The position numbers were made by a program, and so were the translations under genes. 64,000 nucleotides of DNA from Fibrobacterota bacterium (GTDB lineage Bacteria > Fibrobacterota > Fibrobacteria > UBA11236): assembly GCA_947482115.1 (NCBI GenBank), contig CANKII010000003.1:186001-250000 (forward strand), given 5' to 3'. Below are positions 8,715 to 20,046 of the stretch, piece after piece. Under the pieces are notes generated by a model, which saw only the letters and a list, made by a program, of their open reading frames with translations, was not told where the DNA came from and did not search any database. How positions within the stretch are numbered: the first letter of the stretch is position 1; every line of letters begins with the position of its first letter.

Positions 8715-9053
8715 AGGACGAAAATCCTTTAAATAATTTTGCGTTGATTCTGCGGAATATCACTGGTCCATTTAGTGAGCAAATGGTGTGCCGCATTCGG
8801 ATCTCTTTCGAATAACCGTTCTGTCGTGAATTGAGCCAATTACACCCGTTCTGCCTTGTCAATTTAGCAACCGACGGACATCGTGTCGCAACATGCTGAC
8901 GGGTTTTTCATCTGTCAGGCTGGCAATTCTTTTCCGACGGATTTTTAACCGGGACTTCAAGACGGGGTATATGTTCTGTATACATCGGAAATCCCATTCA
9001 TCAGAACCTCTCTCAAATCCCGATGTTTGTGAAGTGAGAGGGAAAGGAGAAAA
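8715..9053. other. Intergenic region between nuoA and the small Cys protein
   Basis: 339 bp without a convincing gene. It holds the nuo sigma-54 type promoter (8778-8793) and a partial match to the shared upstream element at 8857-8869 (TGTCA-ATT-TAGCA). I see no clear -35/-10 promoter for the plus-strand gene at 9054. The short open frames here are unsupported. Confidence 0.6.
8778..8793 (-). promoter_or_regulatory. sigma-54 type -24/-12 promoter of the nuo operon
   Basis: On the minus strand the site reads CGGCACACCATTTGCT. The consensus is TGGCAC-N5-TTGCW, with GG and GC exactly 10 bp apart. The predicted start is near 8767, about 53 nt before the nuoA ATG. Confidence 0.75.
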
Positions 9054-9251
9054 ATGCAAGTCCATGTCCCAGAGATCGACTGCCCGGTCCGAAAGGTTCG
9101 CATCTCCTCAATGGTATGCCATACCTGCAATAACCATATTGACGTGCTCTTTAAAAGCGAATGTCCTCCGGAATTGCAATGCTCCATGCGGCAATGGGAG
9201 GGAATGTGGACCAATGGAAAAATGCCCTACGAGCGCTATCCGCTGAATTGA
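9054..9251 (+). CDS. Small Cys-rich protein, unknown function
   Basis: 65 residues starting at an ATG preceded by an excellent ribosome binding site (AAAGGAG, six bases before the start). Cysteines form the pattern C10, C22-x2-C25, C37 and C43 with neighbouring His residues, so binding of zinc or another metal is plausible. There is no signal peptide or membrane segment. It sits alone, divergent from the nuo operon, and is followed by the convergent end of the dihydroorotate dehydrogenase-like gene. I do not recognise the family. Confidence 0.65.
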   Translation: MQVHVPEIDCPVRKVRISSMVCHTCNNHIDVLFKSECPPELQCSMRQWEGMWTNGKMPYERYPLN

Positions 9252-9287
9252 AAAATCCCGCAGGAACCGTATTGAGGCCGGTGCTTT

Positions 9288-10300
9288 TCACCCGAAAGGC
9301 ATCGGCCTTACCATGAAGAAATCATTCCGCAGCGATCTCACGTAATTGGCCCGTTCGAAGGCCTCCGGATGTTCGGCATTCCGGTAATTCATGCTCCCCT
9401 TCATCTGTTCGATGGATTCATATTCATGAACTTCCATCCAGGCGTTTAAATCAACAATCAGTTTTTGGATGTAAGGAAGGCCTTGTTTGTACAGCACGGA
9501 ACAAAGCATCGCGGCGTCGGCGCCCACCATGGTGCATTTGAGTACGTCGACCGCCGAGTGGATGCCGCTGCTCGCCGCCAAACTCATCGAAACGCGCCCC
9601 GATAAAAGGCCTATCCAAAGCAGGGACAGACGAATGGCCGTGGGTCCGCTGAGAATGACGCTTGGAACCACTTCGAGGGTTTCCAGATTGACATCCGGCT
9701 GGTAAAAACGATTGAAGAGCACCAAACCATCCGCTCCACTTCCCCACAACTTTTTCGCCATGTTTCCCGGTGAACTGAAGAAAGGCGAGATTTTCACCGA
9801 CACGGGTATTTTCACGGAATCTTTGACACCACGGACAATATTGAGATACTGGGCTTCCACTTCCGCTCCCGATACGTCCGGATTCGACGGGAGTTCATAG
9901 ATGTTCAATTCAATGGCATCGGCGCCGGCATCCTGCATCAGCTTGGCATACGAAACCCATCCTCCATGGCTGTGTCCGTTGAGGCTGGCAATCACGGGAA
10001 CCTGCAGGGATTTCTTGGCCTTCCGGATATGCTCGAGATATTCATCGGGGCCGAATTTAAACTCCACGGGTTCCGGAAAAAACTTTTGCGCCTCGGGAAA
10101 ACTGTCGGTCCCCACTGAAGCATAGTGGTAATGCTCATACACATCATGAGTCAATTGCTCTTCGAAAAGGCTGGGAAGAACCACGGCCGCAATGCCGTTG
10201 TCTTCCATGGCCTTGAGATTGTCGAGATTCTGCGTCAGCGGTGAAGCCGAAGCGATGAGGGGATTTTTCAAGGTCATGCCGAGATAGTTGGTTTGCAAGC

Positions 10301-10304
<4 letters not shown>
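9288..10304 (-). CDS. Dihydroorotate dehydrogenase-like flavoprotein
   Basis: 338-residue TIM-barrel FMN protein of the PyrD-like family: LGMTLKNPLIASASPLTQN at the start, GADAIELNIYELPS in the middle and a C-terminal phosphate-binding region (SGIHSAVDVLKCTMVGADAAML). It overlaps the nifJ stop by 4 bp (ATGA), so the two are co-expressed. Dihydroorotate dehydrogenase-like proteins are often found beside pyruvate:ferredoxin oxidoreductase, and this one lacks other pyrimidine genes nearby. A redox role with NifJ is therefore more likely than pyrimidine synthesis, but the substrate is unknown. Confidence 0.85.
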
Positions 10305-13864
<3,560 letters not shown>

Positions 13865-13906
13865 ACATGTTCTCCCGGGTGCAAAATTGCGGAACACCTT
13901 GGGAAC

Positions 13907-13922
13907 CGCAATAATCGTACCC
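13907..13922 (-). promoter_or_regulatory. sigma-54 type -24/-12 promoter of nifJ
   Basis: The minus strand reads GGGTACGATTATTGCG, with GG-N10-GC spacing and the TTGC -12 box. The predicted start near 13896 leaves a 32-nt leader containing the ribosome binding site. Confidence 0.7.
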
Positions 13923-13940
13923 ATTCGCGAAAAGCGAATG
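13922..13940. promoter_or_regulatory. Perfect inverted repeat abutting the nifJ -24 element
   Basis: CATTCGC-GAAAA-GCGAATG has 7-bp perfect arms and touches the -24 box of the nifJ promoter. It could be an operator that blocks or modulates sigma-54 polymerase. No protein can be assigned. Confidence 0.4.
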
Positions 13941-14043
13941 ACCCGACAAAGATGGCGGTTTCAGGCGTTAATGAGGAATAAAAGTCATGGGGCGCGCCAT
14001 TATTGCAAAAAAGACTGTCAAGATTGCAGGTATTTAAACACCT

Positions 14044-14532
14044 CTAATCCAAAGAATCGCGTTCGTTGGAAGTCTTTTGCAGAAAAAAATAGTGGTAGAG
14101 GGCAAAGATGATCAAAGCCACAACAATATGTCCGGCAATGATGGGCCCGCCATAATGGATTAACGGATCCGGGGAACTCATCGTAATGAAAAGAAAAGCC
14201 AGCGCGGAAAGCATCATTAAAAACATCATCAAATAAAACTGGAGCATGCGGCCGGGTTTGACAGGCAAACCATTCAGCACCAATGGCGTGGTGGAATCCG
14301 TGTCAATGGAAAAAACAGAATCGTCCTGGTGTCCCTCGAGCTGGACGCATTTCAAGGCTTCTCCGCCGAATATAACGGTTGTCCCGTCCTTCTTGATGCA
14401 GCGGTGGAATTCAAACCGTCCCTGGTTGACAACCAGCTTGCAATTCAGAAAGCTGCAGTGAATGAACCGGCACCCCTCAACTTGCACCTCGCAATCGTGA
14501 AATTCCTTGTCTGTAATGTTGGTGAGCGTCAT
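14044..14532 (-). CDS. Pentapeptide-like membrane protein, unknown function
   Basis: About 162 residues from the ATG at 14532 (MTLTNITDKEF). The N-terminal half has a spaced pattern (CEVQVEGCRFIHCSFLNCKL) reminiscent of a short pentapeptide or beta-helix fold. Two hydrophobic helices follow (LQFYLMMFLMMLSALAFLFI and GHIVVALIIFALYHYFFL), with a charged cytoplasmic tail. It begins 26 bp after the Rrf2 gene and lacks a clear ribosome binding site, so it may be read through from that gene. The family is not recognised. A link to NO or redox sensing is only suggested by position. Confidence 0.6.
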   Translation of the reverse strand: MTLTNITDKEFHDCEVQVEGCRFIHCSFLNCKLVVNQGRFEFHRCIKKDGTTVIFGGEALKCVQLEGHQDDSVFSIDTDSTTPLVLNGLPVKPGRMLQFYLMMFLMMLSALAFLFITMSSPDPLIHYGGPIIAGHIVVALIIFALYHYFFLQKTSNERDSLD

Positions 14533-14558
14533 GGGTTTTGTTTCAAGGCGGTCAACTC

Positions 14559-14981
14559 CTACATGTTTTGTCGGGATTTTTTCAGTGAGGCCAGCGTCGT
14601 TTTCCGCGCCCACACGACAAAGTTATTGTTGAGACTGCTCCAGGAATCATGCATGGGACAGGGATGATTCGAGTCACATCCACCCCGGCCAAAAACGCAG
14701 CGTTTGTCCTCCGTATCGTAGCCGGCCACCTTGAGCACGTCCAGATAAGATATCCTCGATGCCGCCTTCCCCAGCTTGAAACCGCCGCCATGCCCCTTGG
14801 AACTGATCACGAAATCCGCATCCACCAGACGGCGCATGATCTTGTTGAGATAGTGAACGGGAATCTCCGTTTCAGCGGCGAGATCTCTGGCGTTTACGGG
14901 AAGCTTGTCCCCCTTCATGGCCAATGCTGTCATGGCGCGCAGCGCATATTCAGCAGTATGGGTCAGGGTGAGGTTTAACAA
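14559..14981 (-). CDS. Rrf2-family regulator, Fe-S (NsrR/IscR-like)
   Basis: 140-residue Rrf2 protein. It has a winged helix (EYALRAMTALAMKG, VHYLNKIMRRLVDADFV, SSKGHGGGFKLGK) and three cysteines arranged C-x6-C-x5-C (CVFGRGGC and DSNHPCP), a spacing suited to a [2Fe-2S] or [4Fe-4S] cluster. It lies directly upstream of, and divergent from, nirK, so an NO-responsive NsrR-type role is plausible. It starts with TTG at 14981, supported by AAAGGAACCC just upstream. Unlike its neighbours, its own upstream region shows no -24/-12 element. A TTGAAA-N17-TAATTG sequence is a possible sigma-70 promoter. Confidence 0.85.
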   Translation of the reverse strand: MLNLTLTHTAEYALRAMTALAMKGDKLPVNARDLAAETEIPVHYLNKIMRRLVDADFVISSKGHGGGFKLGKAASRISYLDVLKVAGYDTEDKRCVFGRGGCDSNHPCPMHDSWSSLNNNFVVWARKTTLASLKKSRQNM

Positions 14982-15120
14982 GGGTTCCTTTCAGATCGAA
15001 ATCCAATTACAGAATCTTCATCTGATTTTCAATGGATAATGATATCCATAACTCGCACGGGAATATCGAATAACCTTTGGCCAAACTGTCACAAGGATTT
15101 TTGAAAAATCAAGGACATAT

Positions 15121-15133
15121 TGTCAAATTGACT
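15121..15133. promoter_or_regulatory. Shared upstream element, nirK copy
   Basis: TGTCA-AAT-TGACT, centred about 94 bp upstream of the nirK -24 box. It belongs to the TGNCN-N3-TGNCN series found upstream of many sigma-54 promoters here and is a candidate enhancer-binding site. Confidence 0.45.
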
Positions 15134-15219
15134 GCAATCGTTTTCATGGGGGATATTTGAATAATTGCAGAACCGGCTTAATAGACATAAACATCCATTG
15201 TTTGCGAACCTGGCCCATG

Positions 15220-15235
15220 TGGCTTGCTTGTTGCT
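15220..15235 (+). promoter_or_regulatory. sigma-54 type -24/-12 promoter of nirK
   Basis: TGGCTTGCTTGTTGCT has TGGC at -24 and TTGCT at -12, with exact GG-N10-GC spacing. The predicted start is near 15246, 35 nt before the nirK ATG. Confidence 0.75.
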
Positions 15236-15280
15236 AAGTACTAAGTAGAGTATGAGAATTATAAACCCGAAAGGAAATCC

Positions 15281-16699
15281 ATGAAAATATCCGTCCTGTT
15301 TGGAATTTTAATCGCCGCATTTTCGGTCCATAGTCAGGGTACCACTTCTCAAGAAGCCTTGTCGGGAACCGAAGAGGCCGCGCTGACTTCCGCACCCCAA
15401 GTGCCGCCGCCGATCCAAAGAAACCACCCCACCAAGGTGGTGGTGCATCTGGAAGTCAAGGAAGTGGTGAAGACCCTCTCCAGCGGGGTGCAATACATGT
15501 TCTGGACTTTTGGAGGCGATGTGCCCGGAAAATTCATCCGTGTGCGCGAAGGTGACGAGGTGGAATTTCACCTTAGTAATGCTCCTGAAAACCTGATGCC
15601 GCACAACATAGATCTGCATGCGGTTTCGGGTCCGGGTGGCGGAGCCGCCTCATCGTTCACCGCACCCGGTCATACCTCACAATTTTCCTTCAAGGCCCTG
15701 AATCCCGGCCTGTTCGTATACCATTGCGCCACCGCGCCGGTGGGAATGCACATCGCCAATGGCATGTATGGTTTGATTCTCGTGGAACCCAAAGAGGGAA
15801 TGGCGAAAGTCGATCACGAATATTATGTGATGCAGGGCGAGTTCTACACGGAAGGGAAATACGGGGATGAGGGACTGCAACCTTTCTCGATGGAAAAAGC
15901 CATCGCGGAAAAACCCGACTATGTGGTGTTCAACGGTTCAGTCGGTTCTCTAACGGATGACCGGGCGTTGACCGCAAAGGCGGGCGAAACCATTCGTCTT
16001 TTTCTCGGCAACGGCGGTCCCAATCTGATATCCTCCTTCCATGTGATCGGTGAAATTTTCGACAAGGTGCAAACCGAGGGCGGATCCATCGCGCAGGAAA
16101 ATGTTCAAACCACTTTGATTCCCTCGGGCGGATCATCCACCGTTCAATTCAAGGTCGATGTGCCGGGCACCTATATCCTCGTGGATCATTCCATTTTCAG
16201 AACGTTCAATAAGGGATCCCTCGGCATGCTCAAGGTCACGGGCGAGGAGAACAAGGAAATTTATTCCGGCAAACAGTCCGACGAGATATACCACCCCGAA
16301 GGCGGGGCCATCCAGTCCGTGGAGCCGCCGAAGAAGGCGGCGGCCCCCAAGGTCAAGCTGACCACGCAGCAAATGATGGAAAAGGGACAGAGAACTTTTT
16401 CCCAAATCTGTGCGGCCTGCCATCAACCCCAGGCCCAGGGCTTGGTCGGAGCCTTTCCCCCGCTGGCCAAGTCGGATTTCCTCATGGCGGATAAAAACCG
16501 TTCCATTCTCATCGTGAAGAACGGATTGCAAAAGGAAATCACGGTCAACGGAGTCAAGTACAATGGCGTGATGCCCAAATTGAATCTGGACAATGTCACC
16601 ATCGCCAGCGTTCTCACCTATGTGCGCAACAGCTTTGGCAACAAGGGCGAACCCGTGACCGTGGATGAAGTGGAAGATGTCCTCGCACATGGGAAGTAG
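15281..16699 (+). CDS. nirK: Copper nitrite reductase fused to a C-terminal cytochrome c
   Basis: Reduces nitrite to NO in the periplasm. The 472-residue precursor has a Sec signal (cleavage after about HSQG), two cupredoxin domains and a cytochrome c domain. Type 1 copper ligands are His108, Cys149, His157 and Met162. Type 2 ligands are His113, His148 and His303. Catalytic Asp111 and His254 are present. The tail carries heme motif C377-A-A-C-H and probable axial Met431 (GVMPKL), so electrons can be delivered internally. Cytochrome-fused NirK enzymes are known in several lineages. It heads the nirK-nirV-SCO-nnrS operon and has GAAAGGAA before the start. Confidence 0.96.
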   Translation: MKISVLFGILIAAFSVHSQGTTSQEALSGTEEAALTSAPQVPPPIQRNHPTKVVVHLEVKEVVKTLSSGVQYMFWTFGGDVPGKFIRVREGDEVEFHLSNAPENLMPHNIDLHAVSGPGGGAASSFTAPGHTSQFSFKALNPGLFVYHCATAPVGMHIANGMYGLILVEPKEGMAKVDHEYYVMQGEFYTEGKYGDEGLQPFSMEKAIAEKPDYVVFNGSVGSLTDDRALTAKAGETIRLFLGNGGPNLISSFHVIGEIFDKVQTEGGSIAQENVQTTLIPSGGSSTVQFKVDVPGTYILVDHSIFRTFNKGSLGMLKVTGEENKEIYSGKQSDEIYHPEGGAIQSVEPPKKAAAPKVKLTTQQMMEKGQRTFSQICAACHQPQAQGLVGAFPPLAKSDFLMADKNRSILIVKNGLQKEITVNGVKYNGVMPKLNLDNVTIASVLTYVRNSFGNKGEPVTVDEVEDVLAHGK

Positions 16700-17471
16700 C
16701 GGAAAAAATATTCTGCTCACCGGCATGCTGGTTCTTGGTTCCGCCTTCGCCAGCGCAAAGCCCATGGTTTTGATTCCGGGAGGCGATTACACGCCTCCCT
16801 TTCCCGCATCCGGCGACAGCTCCAGAACCAGCACAAAAATCCGCATCCCCGCCTTTCGCCTTGATGCAACTCCAGTGACCATTGTTGAGTATCTGGCATT
16901 CCTACAACAGCATTCCGAATGGAGAAAATCCAAAGTGAAACGGATTTTCGCCGACTCCACCTATCTCATTTCCTGGAAGGAAGACTTGAAGCCGTCGTCG
17001 AAAAACTTTTCCAGCCCCGTCACACAGGTTTCTTGGTACGCGGCCAAGGCCTATTGCGAGGTGGAGGGGAAACGCCTTCCCGGCACGCGGGAATGGGAGC
17101 GAATCGCGCAAACCATTCCAGGGGGTCAGGATTCTGCGGGTTATAACGCACAGATTTTGGAATGGTATGGCCGTCCGAGCTCAAAAGATTCATCCGACGG
17201 CAAAGGCTCGACCAACGCCTATGGCGTTCACGACTTGTTTGGAAAAATCTGGGAATGGACATCCGACTTTAATCGCGAGGGACCGGAGGGAATGATTTCC
17301 GGGGATCGCAACAACGCTTTCTTTTGCGGCGGTGCGGCGGGTTCGGCGAAACCCTCCGGCGTGGACTATGCCACCTATATGCGTTTTGCATTTCGTTCCA
17401 GCTTGAAACCTGAATACTCCACGGCATCCCTGGGATTCCGTTGCGCCACGGAGGCCTCTGATGAAAAGTGA
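16689..17471 (+). CDS. nirV: NirV-like formylglycine-generating-enzyme-family protein
   Basis: About 260 residues with a signal peptide ([20 protein letters not shown], predicted cut after ASA) and an FGE-sulfatase/SUMF1 fold: [69 protein letters not shown] and LGFRCA. Proteins of this family next to nirK are called NirV, and their exact role in nitrite reductase biogenesis is not settled. The ATG at 16689 overlaps the nirK stop by 11 bp. Upstream ATGs at 16665 and 16677 are possible. It overlaps the SCO gene downstream, so it belongs to the nirK operon. Confidence 0.85.
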   Translation: MGSSGKNILLTGMLVLGSAFASAKPMVLIPGGDYTPPFPASGDSSRTSTKIRIPAFRLDATPVTIVEYLAFLQQHSEWRKSKVKRIFADSTYLISWKEDLKPSSKNFSSPVTQVSWYAAKAYCEVEGKRLPGTREWERIAQTIPGGQDSAGYNAQILEWYGRPSSKDSSDGKGSTNAYGVHDLFGKIWEWTSDFNREGPEGMISGDRNNAFFCGGAAGSAKPSGVDYATYMRFAFRSSLKPEYSTASLGFRCATEASDEK

Positions 17472-18069
17472 ACCGGAAAAAAAATTCGCAAATAAGTTCC
17501 GCGCCTGTTTTGGAATCCTGCTGGCGACCGGATTCCTGTCCGCTCATGCCGCACCGCAAACGTTTCCGGATTCATCCCTGTATCAATTGCGTTCCACCTG
17601 GATTACGGATGCAGGGCAAAAATTGCGGCTCGCAGATTTACAGGGCAAGCCACGGCTTTTTACCATGTTTTTCGGCAGCTGTCAAACCGCGTGTCCCATG
17701 GTGCTGGCCCGGTTAAAATTGCTGGAGTCCAAACTGCCTTCGGATTGGGAACAACGCGCGGGATTTGTGCTCGTGACCATGGATCCTGGTCGCGATGATT
17801 CCGGAGGTCTGGCTGCATACCGGAAGCAAACCGATTTGCGCACCGACCGCTACACGCTTCTCCGCGGCAACCCGGAGGATACCCGTGAACTGGCCATGCT
17901 GCTGGGAATCGCCTACGGGCCTTCCAAAAAGAATGGCGGCATCGAGCACACCGTTGCAATGATTCTACTGGATCGCAAAGGCCGGATCATCCGCCGTGAC
18001 GAAAGTTTGGAAGACGAAGAAGGACAGCTCAAGGCGTTGCAATCCGCCATCACCGACGCCGGACATTAA
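17461..18069 (+). CDS. SCO1/SenC-family copper chaperone
   Basis: 202-residue thioredoxin-fold protein with an N-terminal signal or anchor (ACFGILLATGFLSAHA) and the copper-binding set of the family: CxxxC in FGSCQTACP and the distant His in GGIEHTVAMILLD. SCO proteins deliver copper to, or act as thiol-disulfide reductases for, copper sites, classically CuA of cytochrome oxidase. Between nirK and nnrS the likely client is NirK, or NosZ CuA. Its ATG overlaps the nirV stop by 11 bp. Confidence 0.9.
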   Translation: MKSEPEKKFANKFRACFGILLATGFLSAHAAPQTFPDSSLYQLRSTWITDAGQKLRLADLQGKPRLFTMFFGSCQTACPMVLARLKLLESKLPSDWEQRAGFVLVTMDPGRDDSGGLAAYRKQTDLRTDRYTLLRGNPEDTRELAMLLGIAYGPSKKNGGIEHTVAMILLDRKGRIIRRDESLEDEEGQLKALQSAITDAGH

Positions 18070-18077
18070 AGGAACTC

Positions 18078-19277
18078 GTGAACACTTTCTCCTCTCAAAA
18101 TCACAAATGGGATCCCTTTCTCGCGGAACCCTATCGGCTGCTCTTTCCCCTCGGGATCTTTTTTGCCGCAATCGGCGTTGGGATCTGGATTCCCTATTAC
18201 CTGTGGCCCCAATCGTTTCCTTATCCGGGTCTGGAACATGCCGCCATTCAAATTCAAGGTTTCTTGTATTGTTTCATTCTGGGATTTTTATGCACCATGC
18301 TTCCCAAAGTTCTTGGGATTAAACATCTGGGTGTTTTTCAATTGAGCCTCTTTGTTCTGGGACTTGCAGGATTCGCCATAACCGCGTTCCTTCAAAGTCC
18401 GATCATCAGTCAGGCTTTGCATCTTCTGCTCATCCTGAATTTCCTCGCCTTTGTTTTCATGGGCTTGCGCAAAACAAAGATCCACCCGCCCGCCACCTTT
18501 GTGTTTATTGCTCTTGCCATGACAGCGGATTTGATCGGAACGGTTGTGCGGGTGTTGATCCTTTCGGGAATCATGTATCCACTGGCTTTGAAAATGGGAA
18601 CCCTGTTGCAATATCAGGCGTTTCCCCTGCTGCTCATTCTCGGTGTGGGCGGCTTTTTGATGCCGAAGTTGTTTGGAAATGGAATCCTCGATCCGAAAGC
18701 ATTGCAATCACAGGCAGGGGCTTCCATCGGAGTACTTCTTCCCTTGGGCCTGCTCTTTGTTTTGAGTTATTCGCTGGAGTTGCAGGAAAGTCATCCCATT
18801 CTTTCACGAATAGGATACGGCATTCGCGCCTTGATATGGGCATGGTTTCTCTTTAGCCGTCTCGGACTCCACCGCATTCCAGCAGGGTTGCCCGCTTATC
18901 TCGCCGGAGCGAGAATGGCTTTGTACTCCATTGGGGCCGGTTTGCTTTTGCCGGTTTTCTTCCCCATCTACACCGTTGCTTGGGAACATCTGATCTTCAT
19001 CACCGGCTTCCTCTGGGTGACGATCTCGGTGGCAACGCGCGTTGTGTTTGCCCATGGGGGACGGCTGGATCTGTTGGGGAAAAACCGCAAACAAACTTTG
19101 GGATATGGATGGTTGCTGGTTCTGGCCGCGCTGACGCGCGTATGCACGGGTATTTGGACGCAGGGGTATGTGTTCCATCTGGTGCTGGCTTCGGGTTTCG
19201 CCCTGATTGCGCTTGTCCTCTGGGCGAGAATCAATCTGCCTTTGGTATCGCGCTTTCCGAACGGTGCGAGACCGTAA
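18078..19277 (+). CDS. nnrS: NnrS-family heme-copper membrane protein
   Basis: 399-residue polytopic membrane protein (about 12 helices) of the NnrS family, which is linked to nitric oxide tolerance during denitrification. Visible family marks include the N-terminal FLAEPYRLLFPLGIFFA, GFLYCFILGFLCTMLPK, LLILGVGGFLMPKLFG, and late WEHLIFITGFLWVTISVATRVVFAHGG, with conserved His residues. It starts at GTG (18078), supported by AAAGGA upstream, 8 bp after the SCO gene. It closes the nirK operon, matching a role in handling the NO made by NirK. Confidence 0.9.
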   Translation: MNTFSSQNHKWDPFLAEPYRLLFPLGIFFAAIGVGIWIPYYLWPQSFPYPGLEHAAIQIQGFLYCFILGFLCTMLPKVLGIKHLGVFQLSLFVLGLAGFAITAFLQSPIISQALHLLLILNFLAFVFMGLRKTKIHPPATFVFIALAMTADLIGTVVRVLILSGIMYPLALKMGTLLQYQAFPLLLILGVGGFLMPKLFGNGILDPKALQSQAGASIGVLLPLGLLFVLSYSLELQESHPILSRIGYGIRALIWAWFLFSRLGLHRIPAGLPAYLAGARMALYSIGAGLLLPVFFPIYTVAWEHLIFITGFLWVTISVATRVVFAHGGRLDLLGKNRKQTLGYGWLLVLAALTRVCTGIWTQGYVFHLVLASGFALIALVLWARINLPLVSRFPNGARP

Positions 19278-19352
19278 CGCGACAACTCAATCTTCCACCT
19301 TGCACAGACATTTTGTCAGGCAAAAGCATTCCTGAATAACCCCCCCCCATCC

Positions 19353-19365
19353 TGTCATTTTGACG
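19353..19365. promoter_or_regulatory. Shared upstream element, nosC copy
   Basis: TGTCA-TTT-TGACG, centred about 102 bp upstream of the nosC -24 box. It follows a run of nine C residues (19340-19348) and matches the element at nirK. Confidence 0.45.
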
Positions 19366-19459
19366 ATAAAGAGGTGACGAAAGATCATTTTCCATGTTCT
19401 TCCATCGCCAATCTATGGATATACATGTCTATTAAGCCCAAATTCGCCGGGCCTGACTT

Positions 19460-19475
19460 TGGCGTATTTGTTGCT
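19460..19475 (+). promoter_or_regulatory. sigma-54 type -24/-12 promoter of the nos operon
   Basis: TGGCGTATTTGTTGCT is nearly the same as the nirK promoter (TGGC then TTGTTGCT), with exact spacing. The predicted start is near 19486, 22 nt before the nosC ATG. Confidence 0.75.
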
Positions 19476-19507
19476 CTGTCTGTTATGTACGAATCGAAAG
19501 GAATAAG

Positions 19508-20002
19508 ATGCGCGAGATGAATTTTCCGGAAGTGATTGCAAAATTGACTTGGGGCCTCCCGGCCATAATGGCCTTGGGAATTCTGTTGGCAGGCTGTGAC
19601 AAAAAAGAAGCGAAGGAAGAATCCGGGGAACACCAAACCGCGCAGGTTTCCGGTCCTTCCAAGGGAGTGGGGCCCATCCAATCCGTCCAAATCAGCGCAA
19701 CGCTGGATCCCGTCCTTGTAAAGAAGGGCGAAAAACTTTTTTCCGGCACCTGTTCGGCATGCCACAAGCTCGATATCCGGTATGTCGGCCCCGCCCTGAA
19801 TGGCGTCACGCATCGCCGCTCTCCCGAATGGATTATGAACATGATTCTCAATCCCACGGGAATGACCCAACAGGACGACACGGCCAGGGCATTACTCGCA
19901 ACATACATGACGCAAATGTCCGTGGTGGTAACTCAGGAAGATGCCCGCGCCGTGCTGGAATTCTTCCGAAATAACGATGCGTCCTTGAAAGAGAAAAAAT
20001 GA
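19508..20002 (+). CDS. nosC: Monoheme cytochrome c lipoprotein of the nos cluster
   Basis: 164 residues with a lipoprotein signal (ALGILLAGC) and one heme c site, CSACH, followed by a Met-rich C-terminal half (MNMILNPTGM, ATYMTQMSV) that would supply the axial Met. Small c-type cytochromes are typical of clade II nos operons, where they are thought to pass electrons to NosZ. AAAGGAATAAG precedes the ATG. nosZ follows after 44 bp. The name nosC follows clade II usage and is functional shorthand, not proof of orthology. Confidence 0.85.
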   Translation: MREMNFPEVIAKLTWGLPAIMALGILLAGCDKKEAKEESGEHQTAQVSGPSKGVGPIQSVQISATLDPVLVKKGEKLFSGTCSACHKLDIRYVGPALNGVTHRRSPEWIMNMILNPTGMTQQDDTARALLATYMTQMSVVVTQEDARAVLEFFRNNDASLKEKK

Positions 20003-20046
20003 TCGCTGGAAGCTTGAATACACAAACACACCAAAAGGAGAACACG

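Noticed and set aside
8874-8890. GG-N10-GC match upstream of the small Cys protein gene
   Set aside because: Only GG, one T and GC match. The TGGCA and TTGC boxes are absent and it is about 165 bp from the start codon.
9273-9308. Hairpin at the end of the dihydroorotate dehydrogenase-like gene as a terminator
   Set aside because: The stem includes coding sequence and a mismatch, and there is no T-run on the minus strand.
15085-15140. TTGAAAAATCAA and nearby TTGAC/GTCAA sequences as FNR/NnrR boxes upstream of nirK
   Set aside because: The half-site spacing does not fit TTGAT-N4-ATCAA. Part of the region is better described by the TGTCA-N3-TGAC element shared with other promoters.
19340-19348. 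Run of nine C residues upstream of nosC as a phase-variation switch
   Set aside because: It lies far from the promoter core, and a homopolymer this short could also be a sequencing artefact. There is no other sign of phase variation.
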